The position numbers were made by a program, and so were the translations under genes. A stretch of 64,000 bases of DNA from Pseudonocardia hierapolitana (GTDB lineage: Bacteria > Actinomycetota > Actinomycetes > Mycobacteriales > Pseudonocardiaceae), in assembly GCF_007994075.1 (NCBI RefSeq), contig NZ_VIWU01000001.1, forward strand, positions 5,146,001-5,210,000, read 5' to 3'. Of this stretch, positions 17,818 through 27,283 are shown one piece after another. Below the pieces are notes generated by a model. The model was not told the origin of the DNA and did no database searches. It saw only the letters and a program-made list of their open reading frames with translations. Within the stretch, counting starts at the first letter, position 1. Every line of letters starts with the position of its first letter.

Positions 17818-18252
17818 TCAGTAGCGGGCGATCAGCGCGTCGCGCAGGACGCCCGTCTCCAGCTCCATCTCGCGCACCCGGTGCTTGACCAGGTCACCGA
17901 TGCTGACCATGCCCACGAGGCGGCCGCCCTCGACGACCGGGAGGTGCCGGTAGCGGCCCGAGGTCATCCGGGCCATCGCGTGGGCGACCGTCTCCTCCGG
18001 GCCGGCGGTCTGGACGTAGCGGGTCATCACCTCGCTCACGGGCATCGTGAGCAGGGCGGTGCCGTGCTTGCGCAGGCTCCGGACGATGTCCCGCTCGGAC
18101 ACGATGCCCTTCATGGCGCCGTGCTCGTCGCACACCAGCACGGCCCCGATCTCGAGCCTCCCGAGGCGCTCGACGACTTCTGACACCGTGAGCCACGGCA
18201 GCACGGAGTGAACGGTGGATCCCTTGGTGTCGAGGATGTCGGCGATCTTCAT
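17818..18252 (-). CDS. CBS-domain pair protein
   Basis: 144 residues consisting of two CBS domains: the first with GSTVHSVLPWLTVSEVVERL and GAVLVCDEHGAMKGIVSERDIVR, the second with MPVSEVMTRYVQTAGPEETVAHAM and YRHLPVVEGGRLVGMVSIGDLVK. Such stand-alone pairs bind adenine nucleotides or NAD and modulate partner proteins; the partner is unknown. ATG 18252 follows GGGGAGA. The open frame back to 18351 has no domain. Its last 46 bases have a degenerate twin at 16503-16548. Confidence 0.88.
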   Translation of the reverse strand: MKIADILDTKGSTVHSVLPWLTVSEVVERLGRLEIGAVLVCDEHGAMKGIVSERDIVRSLRKHGTALLTMPVSEVMTRYVQTAGPEETVAHAMARMTSGRYRHLPVVEGGRLVGMVSIGDLVKHRVREMELETGVLRDALIARY

Positions 18253-18441
18253 CTTCTCCCCTTCGCTGCCGGCTGCGGTGAGTTCGCCCAGCGCCCGCCC
18301 GCGCTGCGCGGTGTGACCATCGTGCCCCCGCGGGGCCCGTCCCGCCTCCACGCGAGGGCGTCGTCACCGGAAAGACGCACGGTCCGTCACCGATGCCTGA
18401 TCCTGTGCGCCGAACGGTAGGTGCGGCCGGGACCTCTCTGA

Positions 18442-19320
18442 TCAAGACGCAATTGCATAGAGCGCGTCACGCAGTTCGCGGCTCTCGTCGGCGCCGCGCC
18501 AGACGAGGCGCAGGGCCAGCTCCACCGGGGGGCCCTGCAACGGGAGCGACACGAGGGTGCCGTCGGTGAGCTCGCCTGCCACCGCGAAGTCCGGCAGCAG
18601 CGCTACGCCGATGCCCTGCCCCGCCCAGGCCTTCGCGGTGGACACGCTGGCGAGCTCGGTGCGCCGGCCGCCGTCGCCGAGGAGCCGGTCGGCGGCCATG
18701 CGGAATGAGCAGCCGGGCGGCGTCACGAGCACGGGCTCGTCGGCCAGGTCCGCGGGCGCGAGCGGCCCGGCCGTCGCGAGCGGGTGCCCGGGCCGCGCGG
18801 CGAGGTGCAGCCGGACCGTGCCGATGTCGACGAACTGCAGCGCACCACCCCCGGCGTCGAATCCGAGCTCGCCGAGGGATGTCCCGGCGTCCAGCAGGAG
18901 CGCGGCGTCCAGTTCGCCGGTGGCGACGGCCCGCAGGAGCGGCCCGCGCATCATCGACGCCACGTCGAGTCGGAGGTCGGGTCGCCGGTCGGCGAGCCGG
19001 GCGATCACGGCGGGGAGCCGGGTGGCGACCAGCGTCTCCAGCGCGCCCACCCGGACGGTCGCGGGGACGCCGGTGACGAGGCGGCGCACGGCGTCGGCGT
19101 GTTCCAGCAGCTGCCGCGCGGCGGGCACGAGCCTCCTGCCCGGCCCGGTGAGCGCCATCCCGTCACGCCTGCGCTCGAAGAGCGCGACGCCGAGCGTGCC
19201 CTCGAGGGCGCGGACCTGCTCGGAGACGGTGGCGCGGGACAGCCCGGCGCGCTCGGCGCCGGCCGCCACGGTGCCCGTCTCGGCGACGGCCAGGAAGACG
19301 CGCAGGTGACGCAGGTCCAC
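18442..19320 (-). CDS. LysR-family transcriptional regulator
   Basis: 292 residues. The N-terminal winged helix reads MDLRHLRVFLAVAETGTVAA then SRATVSEQVRALEGTLG, the standard LysR DNA-binding segment, followed by an effector-binding periplasmic-protein-like domain (VRVGALETLVATRLPAVIARL). It is divergent from the MFS exporter with 95 bases between starts, and an inverted repeat of LysR type (TTCGG-N5-CCGAA) lies in that gap. By the usual arrangement of this family it regulates the exporter and represses itself; the inducer is unknown. Confidence 0.9.
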   Translation of the reverse strand: MDLRHLRVFLAVAETGTVAAGAERAGLSRATVSEQVRALEGTLGVALFERRRDGMALTGPGRRLVPAARQLLEHADAVRRLVTGVPATVRVGALETLVATRLPAVIARLADRRPDLRLDVASMMRGPLLRAVATGELDAALLLDAGTSLGELGFDAGGGALQFVDIGTVRLHLAARPGHPLATAGPLAPADLADEPVLVTPPGCSFRMAADRLLGDGGRRTELASVSTAKAWAGQGIGVALLPDFAVAGELTDGTLVSLPLQGPPVELALRLVWRGADESRELRDALYAIAS

Positions 19321-19338
19321 GTGCTCAGCCTAGGTCGC

Positions 19339-19363
19339 GCGCGTTCGGGAACACCGAACGCGC
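19339..19363. promoter_or_regulatory. LysR-type operator between regulator and exporter
   Basis: Arms GCGCGTTCGG (19339-19348) and CCGAACGCGC (19354-19363) are perfect inverted copies with a 5-base spacer, containing the T-N11-A LysR box TTCGGGAACACCGAA. It lies 19 bases upstream of the regulator start and 53 bases upstream of the exporter start, the expected place for shared control. Confidence 0.7.
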
Positions 19364-19415
19364 TGTCCGGGCCGCCCGGTTGGTGAGGGCGTCGACCGTC
19401 TTCAGAGTCGGCGGC

Positions 19416-20714
19416 GTGACGACCGTTCCGGCCACCCGGGCCTCCACCCCGCGCCTGCTGGGGATCTCCCTCGCGTACTTCCTCGTTCTCCTCGACACGA
19501 CGGTCCTGACCGTCGCCCTCCCCGATCTCCGTGTCTCGACGGGCGGGTCGCTCGCCGAACAGCAGTGGGTGGTCGACGCCTACACCGTCACGTTCGCCGC
19601 GTTCCTCCTCGGCGGCGGCGCGGCGGCGGACCGCCTCGGTGCCTCGCGCGTCTTCCGCTGGGGCGTCGGGGCGTTCGGCCTGCTGTCGCTGGTCTGCGCG
19701 GGCGCGCCCACGGCGGGCGTCCTGATCGGGCTGCGCGCGCTGCTCGGGGTGGCCGGTGCGGCATGCCTGCCGAGCTCGCTCGCGCTGATCACGCAGCTGT
19801 ACCCGGATCCGGCGCGCCGGGCGAGGGCGCTCGGCGCCTGGGCGGCCACGACGGGCACCGCGCTCGTCGCCGGGCCGCTCACCGGTGGGGTGCTCGTGGA
19901 CCTGGGCGGCTGGCGGGCCGTCTTCCTCGTGAACGTCCCGCTCGCCGCGCTGAGCCTGGTCCTGACCGGGCGCGTCGGCGGGCTCGACCGCCCGATGTCC
20001 GGCCGGGTCGGCTGGCGGCAGCAGCTCGCCGCGTGCCTCGTCCTCGCCTCCGTGACGGAGGGGGTCGTCGCCGCGCAGCCGCTCGCCGTGGTGCCTGCGG
20101 TGATCGGGGCTCTGCTGTTCGTCCGCTGGGAGCGGCGCAGCGAGACGCCCACCGTCCCGCCGGCACTCCTGCGCGCGCCGGGGGTGGGCCCCGGCCTGCT
20201 GGCAGGTGCGGCGGTCAACCTCGCGCTCGCAGGCGTTCTGTTCACCACCACGTTGCTCCTGCAGGGCGCCCACCACCTCACTCCGCTGCAGGCGGGCCTC
20301 GCGTTCCTGCCCCTCACGCTCCCGACCGCGGCCGGGCCGGTGTTCACGGCGCGCGTCGTGGCCGCTCGCGGTCCCGGGCTGCCCGTCCTCACCGGGCTCG
20401 TGCTGCTCACGGCGGGCCCGGCCCTGCTCGCGGCCTGGCCGGAGGCGCAGTACCCGGTACTCGCCGCGGGGTTGCTCCTGATCGGCACCGGGGTGTCGTT
20501 GACGCTGCCCGCCCTTGTCACGGTCGTGGTGGCGGCCGCCCCGCCGGGCACTGCCGGAAGGGCGAGCGGCCTGCTGAACGCGGTCCGCCAGACGGGCGCG
20601 ACCGTCGGCGTCGCGGTGATGGGCACCCTCGCCGACGGTCCTGCCTTCCTCTGCGCCGCTCTCACCTCTGGTGTCACCGCACTCCTGTGGGCACTCTCCC
20701 GGCGTCGCCGTTAG
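19416..20714 (+). CDS. MFS drug-resistance transporter (DHA2-like)
   Basis: 432 residues with about 12-14 hydrophobic helices. DHA2-type motifs are visible: ISLAYFLVLLDTTVLTVALPDL in the first span, QWVVDAYTVTFAAFLLGGGAAADRLG (motif A region), RALLGVAGAACLPSSLALI and GPLTGGVLVDLGGWRAVFLVNVP (antiporter motif C). It is expected to export small toxic compounds by proton antiport. GTG 19416 starts just before the first helix; the open frame reaches 19380. Paired with the divergent LysR gene. The LysR pair probably responds to the exported compound. Confidence 0.87.
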   Translation: MTTVPATRASTPRLLGISLAYFLVLLDTTVLTVALPDLRVSTGGSLAEQQWVVDAYTVTFAAFLLGGGAAADRLGASRVFRWGVGAFGLLSLVCAGAPTAGVLIGLRALLGVAGAACLPSSLALITQLYPDPARRARALGAWAATTGTALVAGPLTGGVLVDLGGWRAVFLVNVPLAALSLVLTGRVGGLDRPMSGRVGWRQQLAACLVLASVTEGVVAAQPLAVVPAVIGALLFVRWERRSETPTVPPALLRAPGVGPGLLAGAAVNLALAGVLFTTTLLLQGAHHLTPLQAGLAFLPLTLPTAAGPVFTARVVAARGPGLPVLTGLVLLTAGPALLAAWPEAQYPVLAAGLLLIGTGVSLTLPALVTVVVAAAPPGTAGRASGLLNAVRQTGATVGVAVMGTLADGPAFLCAALTSGVTALLWALSRRRR

Positions 20715-20800
20715 CCCTTCTGGGCTATCCGTGCTCACTCGACCGGGGGTGTGCCCCGTGCTAAGCATGCTCTCAGCGCTCCTGGCTACCCTTGCGGGCG

Positions 20801-22330
20801 ATGAGCCCCGCATCCGATGACACCCCCGTCCGCGTCGGCGGCCGCTACCGGCTCGACGAGCGCATCGGCGCCGGTGCCATGGGTGCGGTCTGGCGAGGCA
20901 CCGACGAGCTGCTCAACCGCACGGTGGCGGTGAAGGAGTTGCTCGCGGCCGCCGCGCCACCCACCGCGGCGGGTATCGACGCGCTCGAGGTGTCGCGCCA
21001 GCGCATCCTGCGTGAGGGCCGGATCGGCGCGCGGCTGCAGCACCCGCACGTGATCAGCATGTTCGACGTCGTGGTGCACGAGGACCGGCCGTGGCTGGTG
21101 ATGGAGTACCTGCCGTCGCGGTCGCTGGCCCAGCTGCTCGGCGAGAAGGGCCCCTTGCCGTCGGAGCAGGTCGCCGACATCGGCCGCCAGGTGGCCGACG
21201 GCCTGGCCGCCGCACACCTCGCCGGGGTCACCCACCGCGACGTCAAGCCGGGCAACGTGCTGATCGCCGACGACGGCCGGGTCAAGCTCACCGACTTCGG
21301 CGTCTCCCGCGCCGTCGACGACGTGCAGCTCACCCGCACCGGCCTGATCGCCGGTACGCCCGCGTTCCTGTCCCCCGAGGTGGCGCGCGGGCTCACCCCG
21401 ACGGCCGCGTCCGACGTGTTCGCGCTCGGCGCCACGCTCTACGCCGCCGCCGAGGGCACTCCGCCGTTCGGGCTCGACGACAACGCCTACGCCCTGCTGC
21501 ACAAGGTCGCCACCGAGCAGGTGCGGCCGCCGAAGCAGGAGGGCCCGGTCATCGACGTGATCATGCGGCTGCTGAGCCGGGAGCCCGAGGACCGGCCGTC
21601 GGCCGCGCAGGCCCGCGACGCGTTCGCGGCCATCGGTACCGGCGGCGACGCCGGGCTCGCGCCGCTCGCGGCCACGCCGGCGAGCACCGCCGTGATGACG
21701 CCGCCCGCCAAGTCCGGGCCGCCCACCCTGTCGGACCTGCCGAGCCCGGCGCCGGGCCGTCCCGGGCCCCGGCGCAACCGGCGGACACCGGTGCTCCTCG
21801 GTGTACTGGTCGCCGTGCTGGCCCTCGGCGCCGGTGTCACCGCGGCGATCCTCACCAGCGGCGGGGGCGCCGAGTCCGGGGGCACCCCGGCCGCCCTGCC
21901 TGCCACCAGCGCACCCGCCGTCCCCGCACCGACCAGCGACCCGGCGGCGTCCACGCCGCCCCCGGCCACCACCGTGCCGGCCACGACAGCGCCGACCACC
22001 GCGCCCACATCGCCGTCGACGCCCCCTTCCGACCCGGTCGCGTTCGTGCAGAGCTACTACGGCCTGCTGCCCGGCGACACCGACTCGGCGTGGCAGCTGC
22101 TCGGTTCGGAGGCACAGCGCCAGTCCAACGGGCGAGGCGGCTACGACCGCTTCTGGTCGGAGATGGCGTCGGTGAACCTCCAGAACGTCCGCCGCACCAG
22201 CGACAGCACCGTCGAGGGCACGGTCGTGTTCACCCGCCGCGACGGCTCCACATCGAGCGAGCCGTACCGGTTCGTGATGGGCACCGGCTCCGACGGCCAG
22301 ACGATCATCGAGTCGTTCAGCCGCCTGTAA
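20801..22330 (+). CDS. Membrane-anchored Ser/Thr protein kinase (PknB-type)
   Basis: 509 residues. The cytoplasmic kinase has a Gly loop (RIGAGAMGAVW), ATP Lys45 in VAVKELL, the catalytic HRDVKPGNVLI at 145-155, DFG at 165-167 and AGTPAFLSPE in the activation segment. A juxtamembrane Pro-rich stretch leads to one membrane helix at about 330-352 (TPVLLGVLVAVLALGAGV). Outside lies a Thr/Pro-rich stalk and a compact C-terminal domain (FVQSYYGLLPGDTDSAWQLLG) of NTF2-like appearance rather than PASTA repeats. All catalytic residues are present. The extracellular domain may sense a ligand. No clear substrate gene sits beside it. Confidence 0.92.
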   Translation: MSPASDDTPVRVGGRYRLDERIGAGAMGAVWRGTDELLNRTVAVKELLAAAAPPTAAGIDALEVSRQRILREGRIGARLQHPHVISMFDVVVHEDRPWLVMEYLPSRSLAQLLGEKGPLPSEQVADIGRQVADGLAAAHLAGVTHRDVKPGNVLIADDGRVKLTDFGVSRAVDDVQLTRTGLIAGTPAFLSPEVARGLTPTAASDVFALGATLYAAAEGTPPFGLDDNAYALLHKVATEQVRPPKQEGPVIDVIMRLLSREPEDRPSAAQARDAFAAIGTGGDAGLAPLAATPASTAVMTPPAKSGPPTLSDLPSPAPGRPGPRRNRRTPVLLGVLVAVLALGAGVTAAILTSGGGAESGGTPAALPATSAPAVPAPTSDPAASTPPPATTVPATTAPTTAPTSPSTPPSDPVAFVQSYYGLLPGDTDSAWQLLGSEAQRQSNGRGGYDRFWSEMASVNLQNVRRTSDSTVEGTVVFTRRDGSTSSEPYRFVMGTGSDGQTIIESFSRL

Positions 22331-22334
22331 AGCG

Positions 22335-23513
22335 CTACCGCAACGCGTCCAGGCGCGGCACGCGGGAGGCGGGCGAGTCGAGGCTCCCGCCGCGCACGTC
22401 GCCGAGCTGCTCGCGGGCGAACTCCTCGGTGCGCTCGACGGCCGCGCGCAGGGCGTCGTCCTCCGGCACGAACAGCTGCCGCACCACCTCCCGCGCCTCC
22501 GGGTCGTACTCCCACAGCCCGACCACCCGACCGCGGTCCACGATCAGCTGGCACGGCGGGTCGGTGAGCTCGCCCAGCGTGCGCCCGCGGGTGGACGCCG
22601 GTTCCGGACGCGCCGCGTCGACGGGATCGAGCAACCGCCCCAGGTCGCGGTGCAGGAGGTGGATGCCGTCGATCCAGCTGACCAGCGCGTACGACGGTTC
22701 GTCCGGCGGCTCGAAGGCCGCCAGCTCGCGGGCGGTCTCGGGCAGCGCCAGCAGGTCGCCGACCGGAACCAGACCGAGTGGCGCGACGGCGGCCGCCGCG
22801 GCCGCCGCGCCGAACCCGGAGAACCAGCGGAAGTGCTTCAGCGACGCGGGACCGGCCCAGTGGAAGTAGCGGGCGGCCAGCACAGTGCGGGCCGCCTCGC
22901 CGCTCGGCGCGTCGACGAGCGGCGACGGGACCCACGGCACGTACCCGAACCGCTGCTCGTCGAGTCGCCCGTTCACCGGTATCCGGCGGATCCGGCCGCG
23001 TGCCTGCAGCAGGCCGAGTGCGAGCGGGAGCGTGGAGGTGGTGCCGCGCTTCCTGCCGGCCTCGCCGAGGTTGCGGACGGCCGGGCCGAGCTCGCGCCGC
23101 AGGGCCGACGGCTCCAGCGGCCGGCCGGCACCCTCCAGCATGCGCAGCACTGCGTCGCACAGCTCCCCGACCTCGGGCCGGGTGACGCCGAGGTGCTTCA
23201 CCGCCGCCGCGAGCTCGGCCTCGGCGGTGCCAGCGCCACAGGTGAGCCCGATCGGGAAGTCGGAGGCGGGCAGCACGTACGTGCATCCGCGTGCGGACGG
23301 CAGCTCGCAGATCTCCTGGGCGGCGACCGCCTCGTCGACCTCGTCCCGACCGATCCCGGCGCGCGCGAACAGCGTGAGGTACGGCGCGGAGCCGCCCACC
23401 GAACGGGCCCACCCCGTGCGGGCCAGCACGTCGGCGGCGGCGAGCCCGGTCAGGTGCCCGTCGAGGCCCTGCCGGTGGTGCCACCACGCCCGCAGCGTCG
23501 CTTCGTCGGCCAT
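22335..23513 (-). CDS. Winged-helix AlkZ/YcaQ-like DNA-binding protein
   Basis: 392 residues of the HTH_42 (DUF1006) class: an N-terminal helix-turn-helix region (LRAWWHHRQGLDG then APYLTLFARAGIG), central winged helices (LEPSALRRELGPAVRNLGEAG), then HWAGPASLKHFRWFSGFG and a C-terminal beta segment (PCQLIVDRGRVVGLWEYD). Relatives such as AlkX/AlkZ unhook interstrand DNA crosslinks, and actinomycete homologues can give self-resistance to DNA-alkylating products. I could not pick out the catalytic Gln motif with confidence, so activity is inferred. Six bases after the S9 peptidase stop, so it is the last gene of a three-gene unit. Confidence 0.82.
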   Translation of the reverse strand: MADEATLRAWWHHRQGLDGHLTGLAAADVLARTGWARSVGGSAPYLTLFARAGIGRDEVDEAVAAQEICELPSARGCTYVLPASDFPIGLTCGAGTAEAELAAAVKHLGVTRPEVGELCDAVLRMLEGAGRPLEPSALRRELGPAVRNLGEAGRKRGTTSTLPLALGLLQARGRIRRIPVNGRLDEQRFGYVPWVPSPLVDAPSGEAARTVLAARYFHWAGPASLKHFRWFSGFGAAAAAAAVAPLGLVPVGDLLALPETARELAAFEPPDEPSYALVSWIDGIHLLHRDLGRLLDPVDAARPEPASTRGRTLGELTDPPCQLIVDRGRVVGLWEYDPEAREVVRQLFVPEDDALRAAVERTEEFAREQLGDVRGGSLDSPASRVPRLDALR

Positions 23514-23519
23514 CCCGGC

Positions 23520-25394
23520 TCAGGCGGTCTGCTCGGACAGTCCCATCAGGTGTGCGGTCACCCAGCGCACCACCTCGCGGACGAACACCACCCGGTTGTC
23601 GGTGCCGTGCACCTCGTGGCCCTCGTCCTCGAACAGCAGGAACCCCGGGCTCGCACCGCGCTCGCGCAGCGCGTCGACCACCTGTCGGGCCTCCTCGACC
23701 GGCACGTTCGTGTCGTGCGCGCCGTGCACCACCAGCAGGGGGGCGGCGATGCGGTCGGCGTGGTACAGCGGGGAGAGCTCCTGTAGGAGGGCGGCGTCGG
23801 CGTGCGGGTCGCCGTACTTGGTGGTGGCCGCGGCGGCGATCCACGGCTCGGTGTGCGCGTAGAACGTGGCGAAGTCGGAGATGCCGCACACGTCCACGCC
23901 GACGGCGAACCGGTCGGGGAACCAGGCCAGCGCCGCGAGGGTGAGGTAGCCGCCGTACGAGCGGCCGGAGACCCCGACCCTGGCCGGGTCGGCGAGACCG
24001 GCCGAGACCAGGAAGTCGACGGCCGCGCGAACATCGGTGATGGCGGCGAAGCGGCGCTCGCCGTCGTCGGCCGTGGTGAACGTGCGCCCATAGCCACCGG
24101 AGCCGCGCACGTTCGGGGCGAAGACGGCGACGCCCTCGGCCACCAGCGCCTGGAACAGCGGCTGGAACGTGGGCCGCTCCTGCGCCTCGGGACCGCCGTG
24201 CAGCCAGAGCAGCGTGGGCAGCGGGCCGAGTGCGCCGCTCGGCCGGAACAGCCAGCCCGACAGGCGCAGCCCGTCCTCGGCGCGGAACTCGTGCAGCGTG
24301 GGCTCCACGAGCGTCCTTCCGAGGTCCCTCGAGCCGAACTGCTTGACGGGGCGCAGCAGCGGTGTGGCGACCCCGTGCACGTCGAGCCCGATCCGCGAGA
24401 GCCGCGGGGACACCGCGGGTCCCTCGTTCGCGACGAGCAGGGCCGTGCCGTCGAGGGTGAACGCGAGGTTCGTGACGACGTCGCCGGGCACCGGGACGAC
24501 CGGTTCGAGCAGGCCGGAGCGCAGGTCGAGCAGCTCGACCTCGCTGCGCCCGTCGACGTTCCACGAGAGCGCGGCGCGTACGCCCGCGGGGTCGAGGGCC
24601 ACCAGGTCGAGGTCGTCGTCGGGACGTTCCGCGATGGGGTAGACGGTGGACACGCCGCTGGAGCCGCGCAGCGTGACGGCGAGCAGCGCGGGACGCTCGC
24701 GCCCCGCGTCGGTGTGCACGTACAGCTGCCGGCCGGTGACGCCGAACCGGGCGTCGGCGACGTTCGCGCCACCGGGCAGGAGCTCGGTGCGCCGGCCGCT
24801 GCGCAGGTCCACCAGCTCGAGCCTGCGGGCGCCGCGCGGGCCGAGCCGCACGACCGCGCGCCTGCCGTCGCCGCTCACCGCGCAGACCCGGGCCGCCGGG
24901 CCGGAGGCGAGCACGGTGGACGTGCCGTCGCGCAGGTCGACGAGGCAGGCCTGACCGTCGCCGGAGCCCTCCACGTAGATCGTGACGCCGAGCTGGCGGC
25001 CGGTGGGCGACCAGACGCCGAGGGTGGCGGCCGCCGCGCCGGGTGCGAGGTCACGCACCTGGCTGCCGTCCGGCGAGACCACCTGCACGCCGGTGCGTTC
25101 GCCGCCGTGCGGCGCGACCTGGCAGGCGATCCACAGGCCGTCGGGTGACCAGCACATCGTCTCGACATCGCCGCCTGCGGGCAGCGGCCGGTCCGGTTCG
25201 ACCACCTGCCTGCCGCCGGGCGGAAGGGGCGCGACCCAGGCGCGCGGCCGGCCGTCGCGGTCGGAGATCCAGGCCAGCAGTGCGCCGTCCGGTGACGGGG
25301 CCGGATGGGAGTAGCGCACGGGGAAGAGCCCGGGCGCATCCGTGGCGCCGCCGAGTCGCGCGAGCCGTCGCTCGGTGAACCCCGCTTGCTCCAT
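23520..25394 (-). CDS. S9 family prolyl oligopeptidase/acylaminoacyl-peptidase
   Basis: 624 residues. The N-terminal half is a beta-propeller built from WD-like repeats (LLAWISDRDGRPRAW, IACQVAPHGGERTGV and so on). The C-terminal alpha/beta hydrolase has LWLHGGPEAQERP (oxyanion region), the nucleophile in GVSGRSYGGYLTL, Asp in VVHGAHDTNVPVEEA and His in EDEGHEVHG. It cleaves small peptides or aryl-ester/amide substrates in the cytoplasm; no signal peptide. ATG 25394 lies two bases from the amidotransferase stop, so these genes are an operon. A peptidase next to an amide synthetase may indicate turnover of its product. Confidence 0.9.
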   Translation of the reverse strand: MEQAGFTERRLARLGGATDAPGLFPVRYSHPAPSPDGALLAWISDRDGRPRAWVAPLPPGGRQVVEPDRPLPAGGDVETMCWSPDGLWIACQVAPHGGERTGVQVVSPDGSQVRDLAPGAAAATLGVWSPTGRQLGVTIYVEGSGDGQACLVDLRDGTSTVLASGPAARVCAVSGDGRRAVVRLGPRGARRLELVDLRSGRRTELLPGGANVADARFGVTGRQLYVHTDAGRERPALLAVTLRGSSGVSTVYPIAERPDDDLDLVALDPAGVRAALSWNVDGRSEVELLDLRSGLLEPVVPVPGDVVTNLAFTLDGTALLVANEGPAVSPRLSRIGLDVHGVATPLLRPVKQFGSRDLGRTLVEPTLHEFRAEDGLRLSGWLFRPSGALGPLPTLLWLHGGPEAQERPTFQPLFQALVAEGVAVFAPNVRGSGGYGRTFTTADDGERRFAAITDVRAAVDFLVSAGLADPARVGVSGRSYGGYLTLAALAWFPDRFAVGVDVCGISDFATFYAHTEPWIAAAATTKYGDPHADAALLQELSPLYHADRIAAPLLVVHGAHDTNVPVEEARQVVDALRERGASPGFLLFEDEGHEVHGTDNRVVFVREVVRWVTAHLMGLSEQTA

Positions 25395-25396
25395 CC

Positions 25397-27178
25397 TCAC
25401 AGCCCCCTTTCCTGCAGCCACATCTCCAACAGCGCCACCTGCCACAACGCGTTGGATCCCAGGTTCGTTCTCTTCGTGTTCGGGTCGGCCAGCATGGTGT
25501 CCAGCCAGTCCCGGCGCACCAGGCCGCGCGCCTTCGCGACCGGATCCGTGACGGCGTCGCGCACCCGGTCCAGGAACGGCCCTTCGAGGTGCCTGATCGC
25601 CGGAACCGGAAAGTACCCCTTCGGTCTGTCGATGACGGCGTCCGGTACCACCCCGCGCGCCGCGTCCTTCAGCACCCCCTTGCCGCCGTGGGCGAGCTTC
25701 AGCCCGGGCGGGCAGGCCGCGACCAGCTCCACCAGCTCGTGGTCGAGGAACGGGACCCGCGCCTCGAGCCCCCACGCCATCGTCATGTTGTCGACCCGCT
25801 TCACCGGGTCGTCCACCAGCATGACGGTCGAGTCGAGCCGCAGTGCCGCGTCGAGCGTCTCGTCGGCGCCCGGGGCGCCGAAGTGCTCGGAGACGAACGC
25901 GCGGCTGGGATCGTGGTCGAGCAGCCACTCGGGTTCGAGGATCTCCGCCAGCTCGGCGTGCGGACGGTCGGTGAACACCGCCGCGTACGCCTCCGGCCCG
26001 CGTTCCCGCGGCACGTCCGCGAGCGGCGGGTACCAGTCGTAGCCCGCGAGCACCTCGTCGGCGCCCTGGCCGGACTGCACCACGGTGACCGACTTCGACA
26101 CGTCCTCGGCGAGCAGGTGGAACGCCACGCAGTCGTGGCTGACCATCGGCTCGGCCATCGCGCCGATCGCGGCGTCGACGGCGGGCAGCATCCGCGCGGG
26201 GTCGACGAGGATCTTGTGGTGGTCGGTGGCGAACTCGCGCGCGATCAGGTCGGAGTAGGAGAACTCGTCGCCCGCCTCGCCCGCGGTGCCGTGGAAGCCG
26301 ACGCTGAACGTCCCGAGCCCGGTCTGGCCCTCCCGCGCCAGCAGCGCGACCACCAACGAGGAGTCCAGGCCTCCGGACAGGAGCACGCCCACCGGGACGT
26401 CCGCGACCATGCGCCGCCGCACCGCGAGCCGCAGCGCCGCAAGCAAAGCGTCGCTCCAGTCGCGGGCGCTCATGCCGGCGTGCTCGGGCTTCCGGACGTG
26501 CTCGGGGCGCCAGTACACCCGATCGCTGCTGCTCCCGTCCGGCCGGACGGTGCGGACCGTGGCCGGGGGCAGCTTGCGTACGCCTGCGAGGATCGTGCGC
26601 GGTGCCGGGACGACCGAGTGGAACGTCATGTAGTGGTGCAGGGCGACCGGGTCGATCGTCGTGTCGACCCCGCCTGCGGCGAGCAGCGCGGGCAGCGACG
26701 AGGCGAACCGCAGCCGCCCCGGCGCCTCGCTGACGTAGAGCGGCTTGATGCCCAGCCGGTCGCGCCCGAGCGTCAGCACACCGCTGTCGCGCTCGACGAT
26801 CCCGAACGCGAACATCCCCAGGAACCGCTCCACGCACGCGGGCCCCCACCGGTGGAACGCCTTGAGCAGCACCTCGGTGTCGGAGGTCGAGAAGAACCGG
26901 TAACCCGCGGCCTCGAGCTCGGCGCGCAGCTCGCGGTAGTTGTAGATCAGCCCGTTGAACACCGCGACGAGGCCCAGCTCGGGGTCGACCATAGGCTGCG
27001 CGCCGCGCTCGGACAGGTCCAGGATCTTCAGCCGCCGATGCCCGAGAGCGACCGCGCCCGTGGCGTACACGCCCGACCCGTCCGGGCCGCGGCGGTGCAT
27101 CTCGGCGGTGATCCGCGCGACCGCCGGCACGTCCGGCTCGGCGCCGTCGAACCGGATCTCGCCGGCGATACCGCACAT
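25397..27178 (-). CDS. Glutamine-dependent amidotransferase of the asparagine synthase/AsnO (NAGGN) type
   Basis: 593 residues. Class II glutaminase with Cys2 (MCGIAGEIRFDG), the ARGGPDG-like HRRGPDGSG, VFNGLIYNYREL and SDTEVLLKAF, followed by a synthetase domain with the ATP loop LLSGGLDSSLVVALL and the VVQSGQGADEVLAGYDWYP pattern. That last motif is typical of the N-acetylglutaminylglutamine amide synthetase group, which makes an osmoprotectant dipeptide amide. The partner NAGGN synthase was not found, so an aspartate or other carboxylate substrate is possible. First gene of the unit with the S9 peptidase and AlkZ-like protein; divergent from the LLM oxidoreductase 105 bases away. Confidence 0.85.
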   Translation of the reverse strand: MCGIAGEIRFDGAEPDVPAVARITAEMHRRGPDGSGVYATGAVALGHRRLKILDLSERGAQPMVDPELGLVAVFNGLIYNYRELRAELEAAGYRFFSTSDTEVLLKAFHRWGPACVERFLGMFAFGIVERDSGVLTLGRDRLGIKPLYVSEAPGRLRFASSLPALLAAGGVDTTIDPVALHHYMTFHSVVPAPRTILAGVRKLPPATVRTVRPDGSSSDRVYWRPEHVRKPEHAGMSARDWSDALLAALRLAVRRRMVADVPVGVLLSGGLDSSLVVALLAREGQTGLGTFSVGFHGTAGEAGDEFSYSDLIAREFATDHHKILVDPARMLPAVDAAIGAMAEPMVSHDCVAFHLLAEDVSKSVTVVQSGQGADEVLAGYDWYPPLADVPRERGPEAYAAVFTDRPHAELAEILEPEWLLDHDPSRAFVSEHFGAPGADETLDAALRLDSTVMLVDDPVKRVDNMTMAWGLEARVPFLDHELVELVAACPPGLKLAHGGKGVLKDAARGVVPDAVIDRPKGYFPVPAIRHLEGPFLDRVRDAVTDPVAKARGLVRRDWLDTMLADPNTKRTNLGSNALWQVALLEMWLQERGL

Positions 27179-27283
27179 GCCCGTCCTCCGCTCCTCGACA
27201 GTCGAGTGGACGACGGCGCGGGGGGTGTGCGCAAGGTGGGGCGTGTTTCAGGTTCGTGTCGGACTCCGTGGTGTGATCAGCGC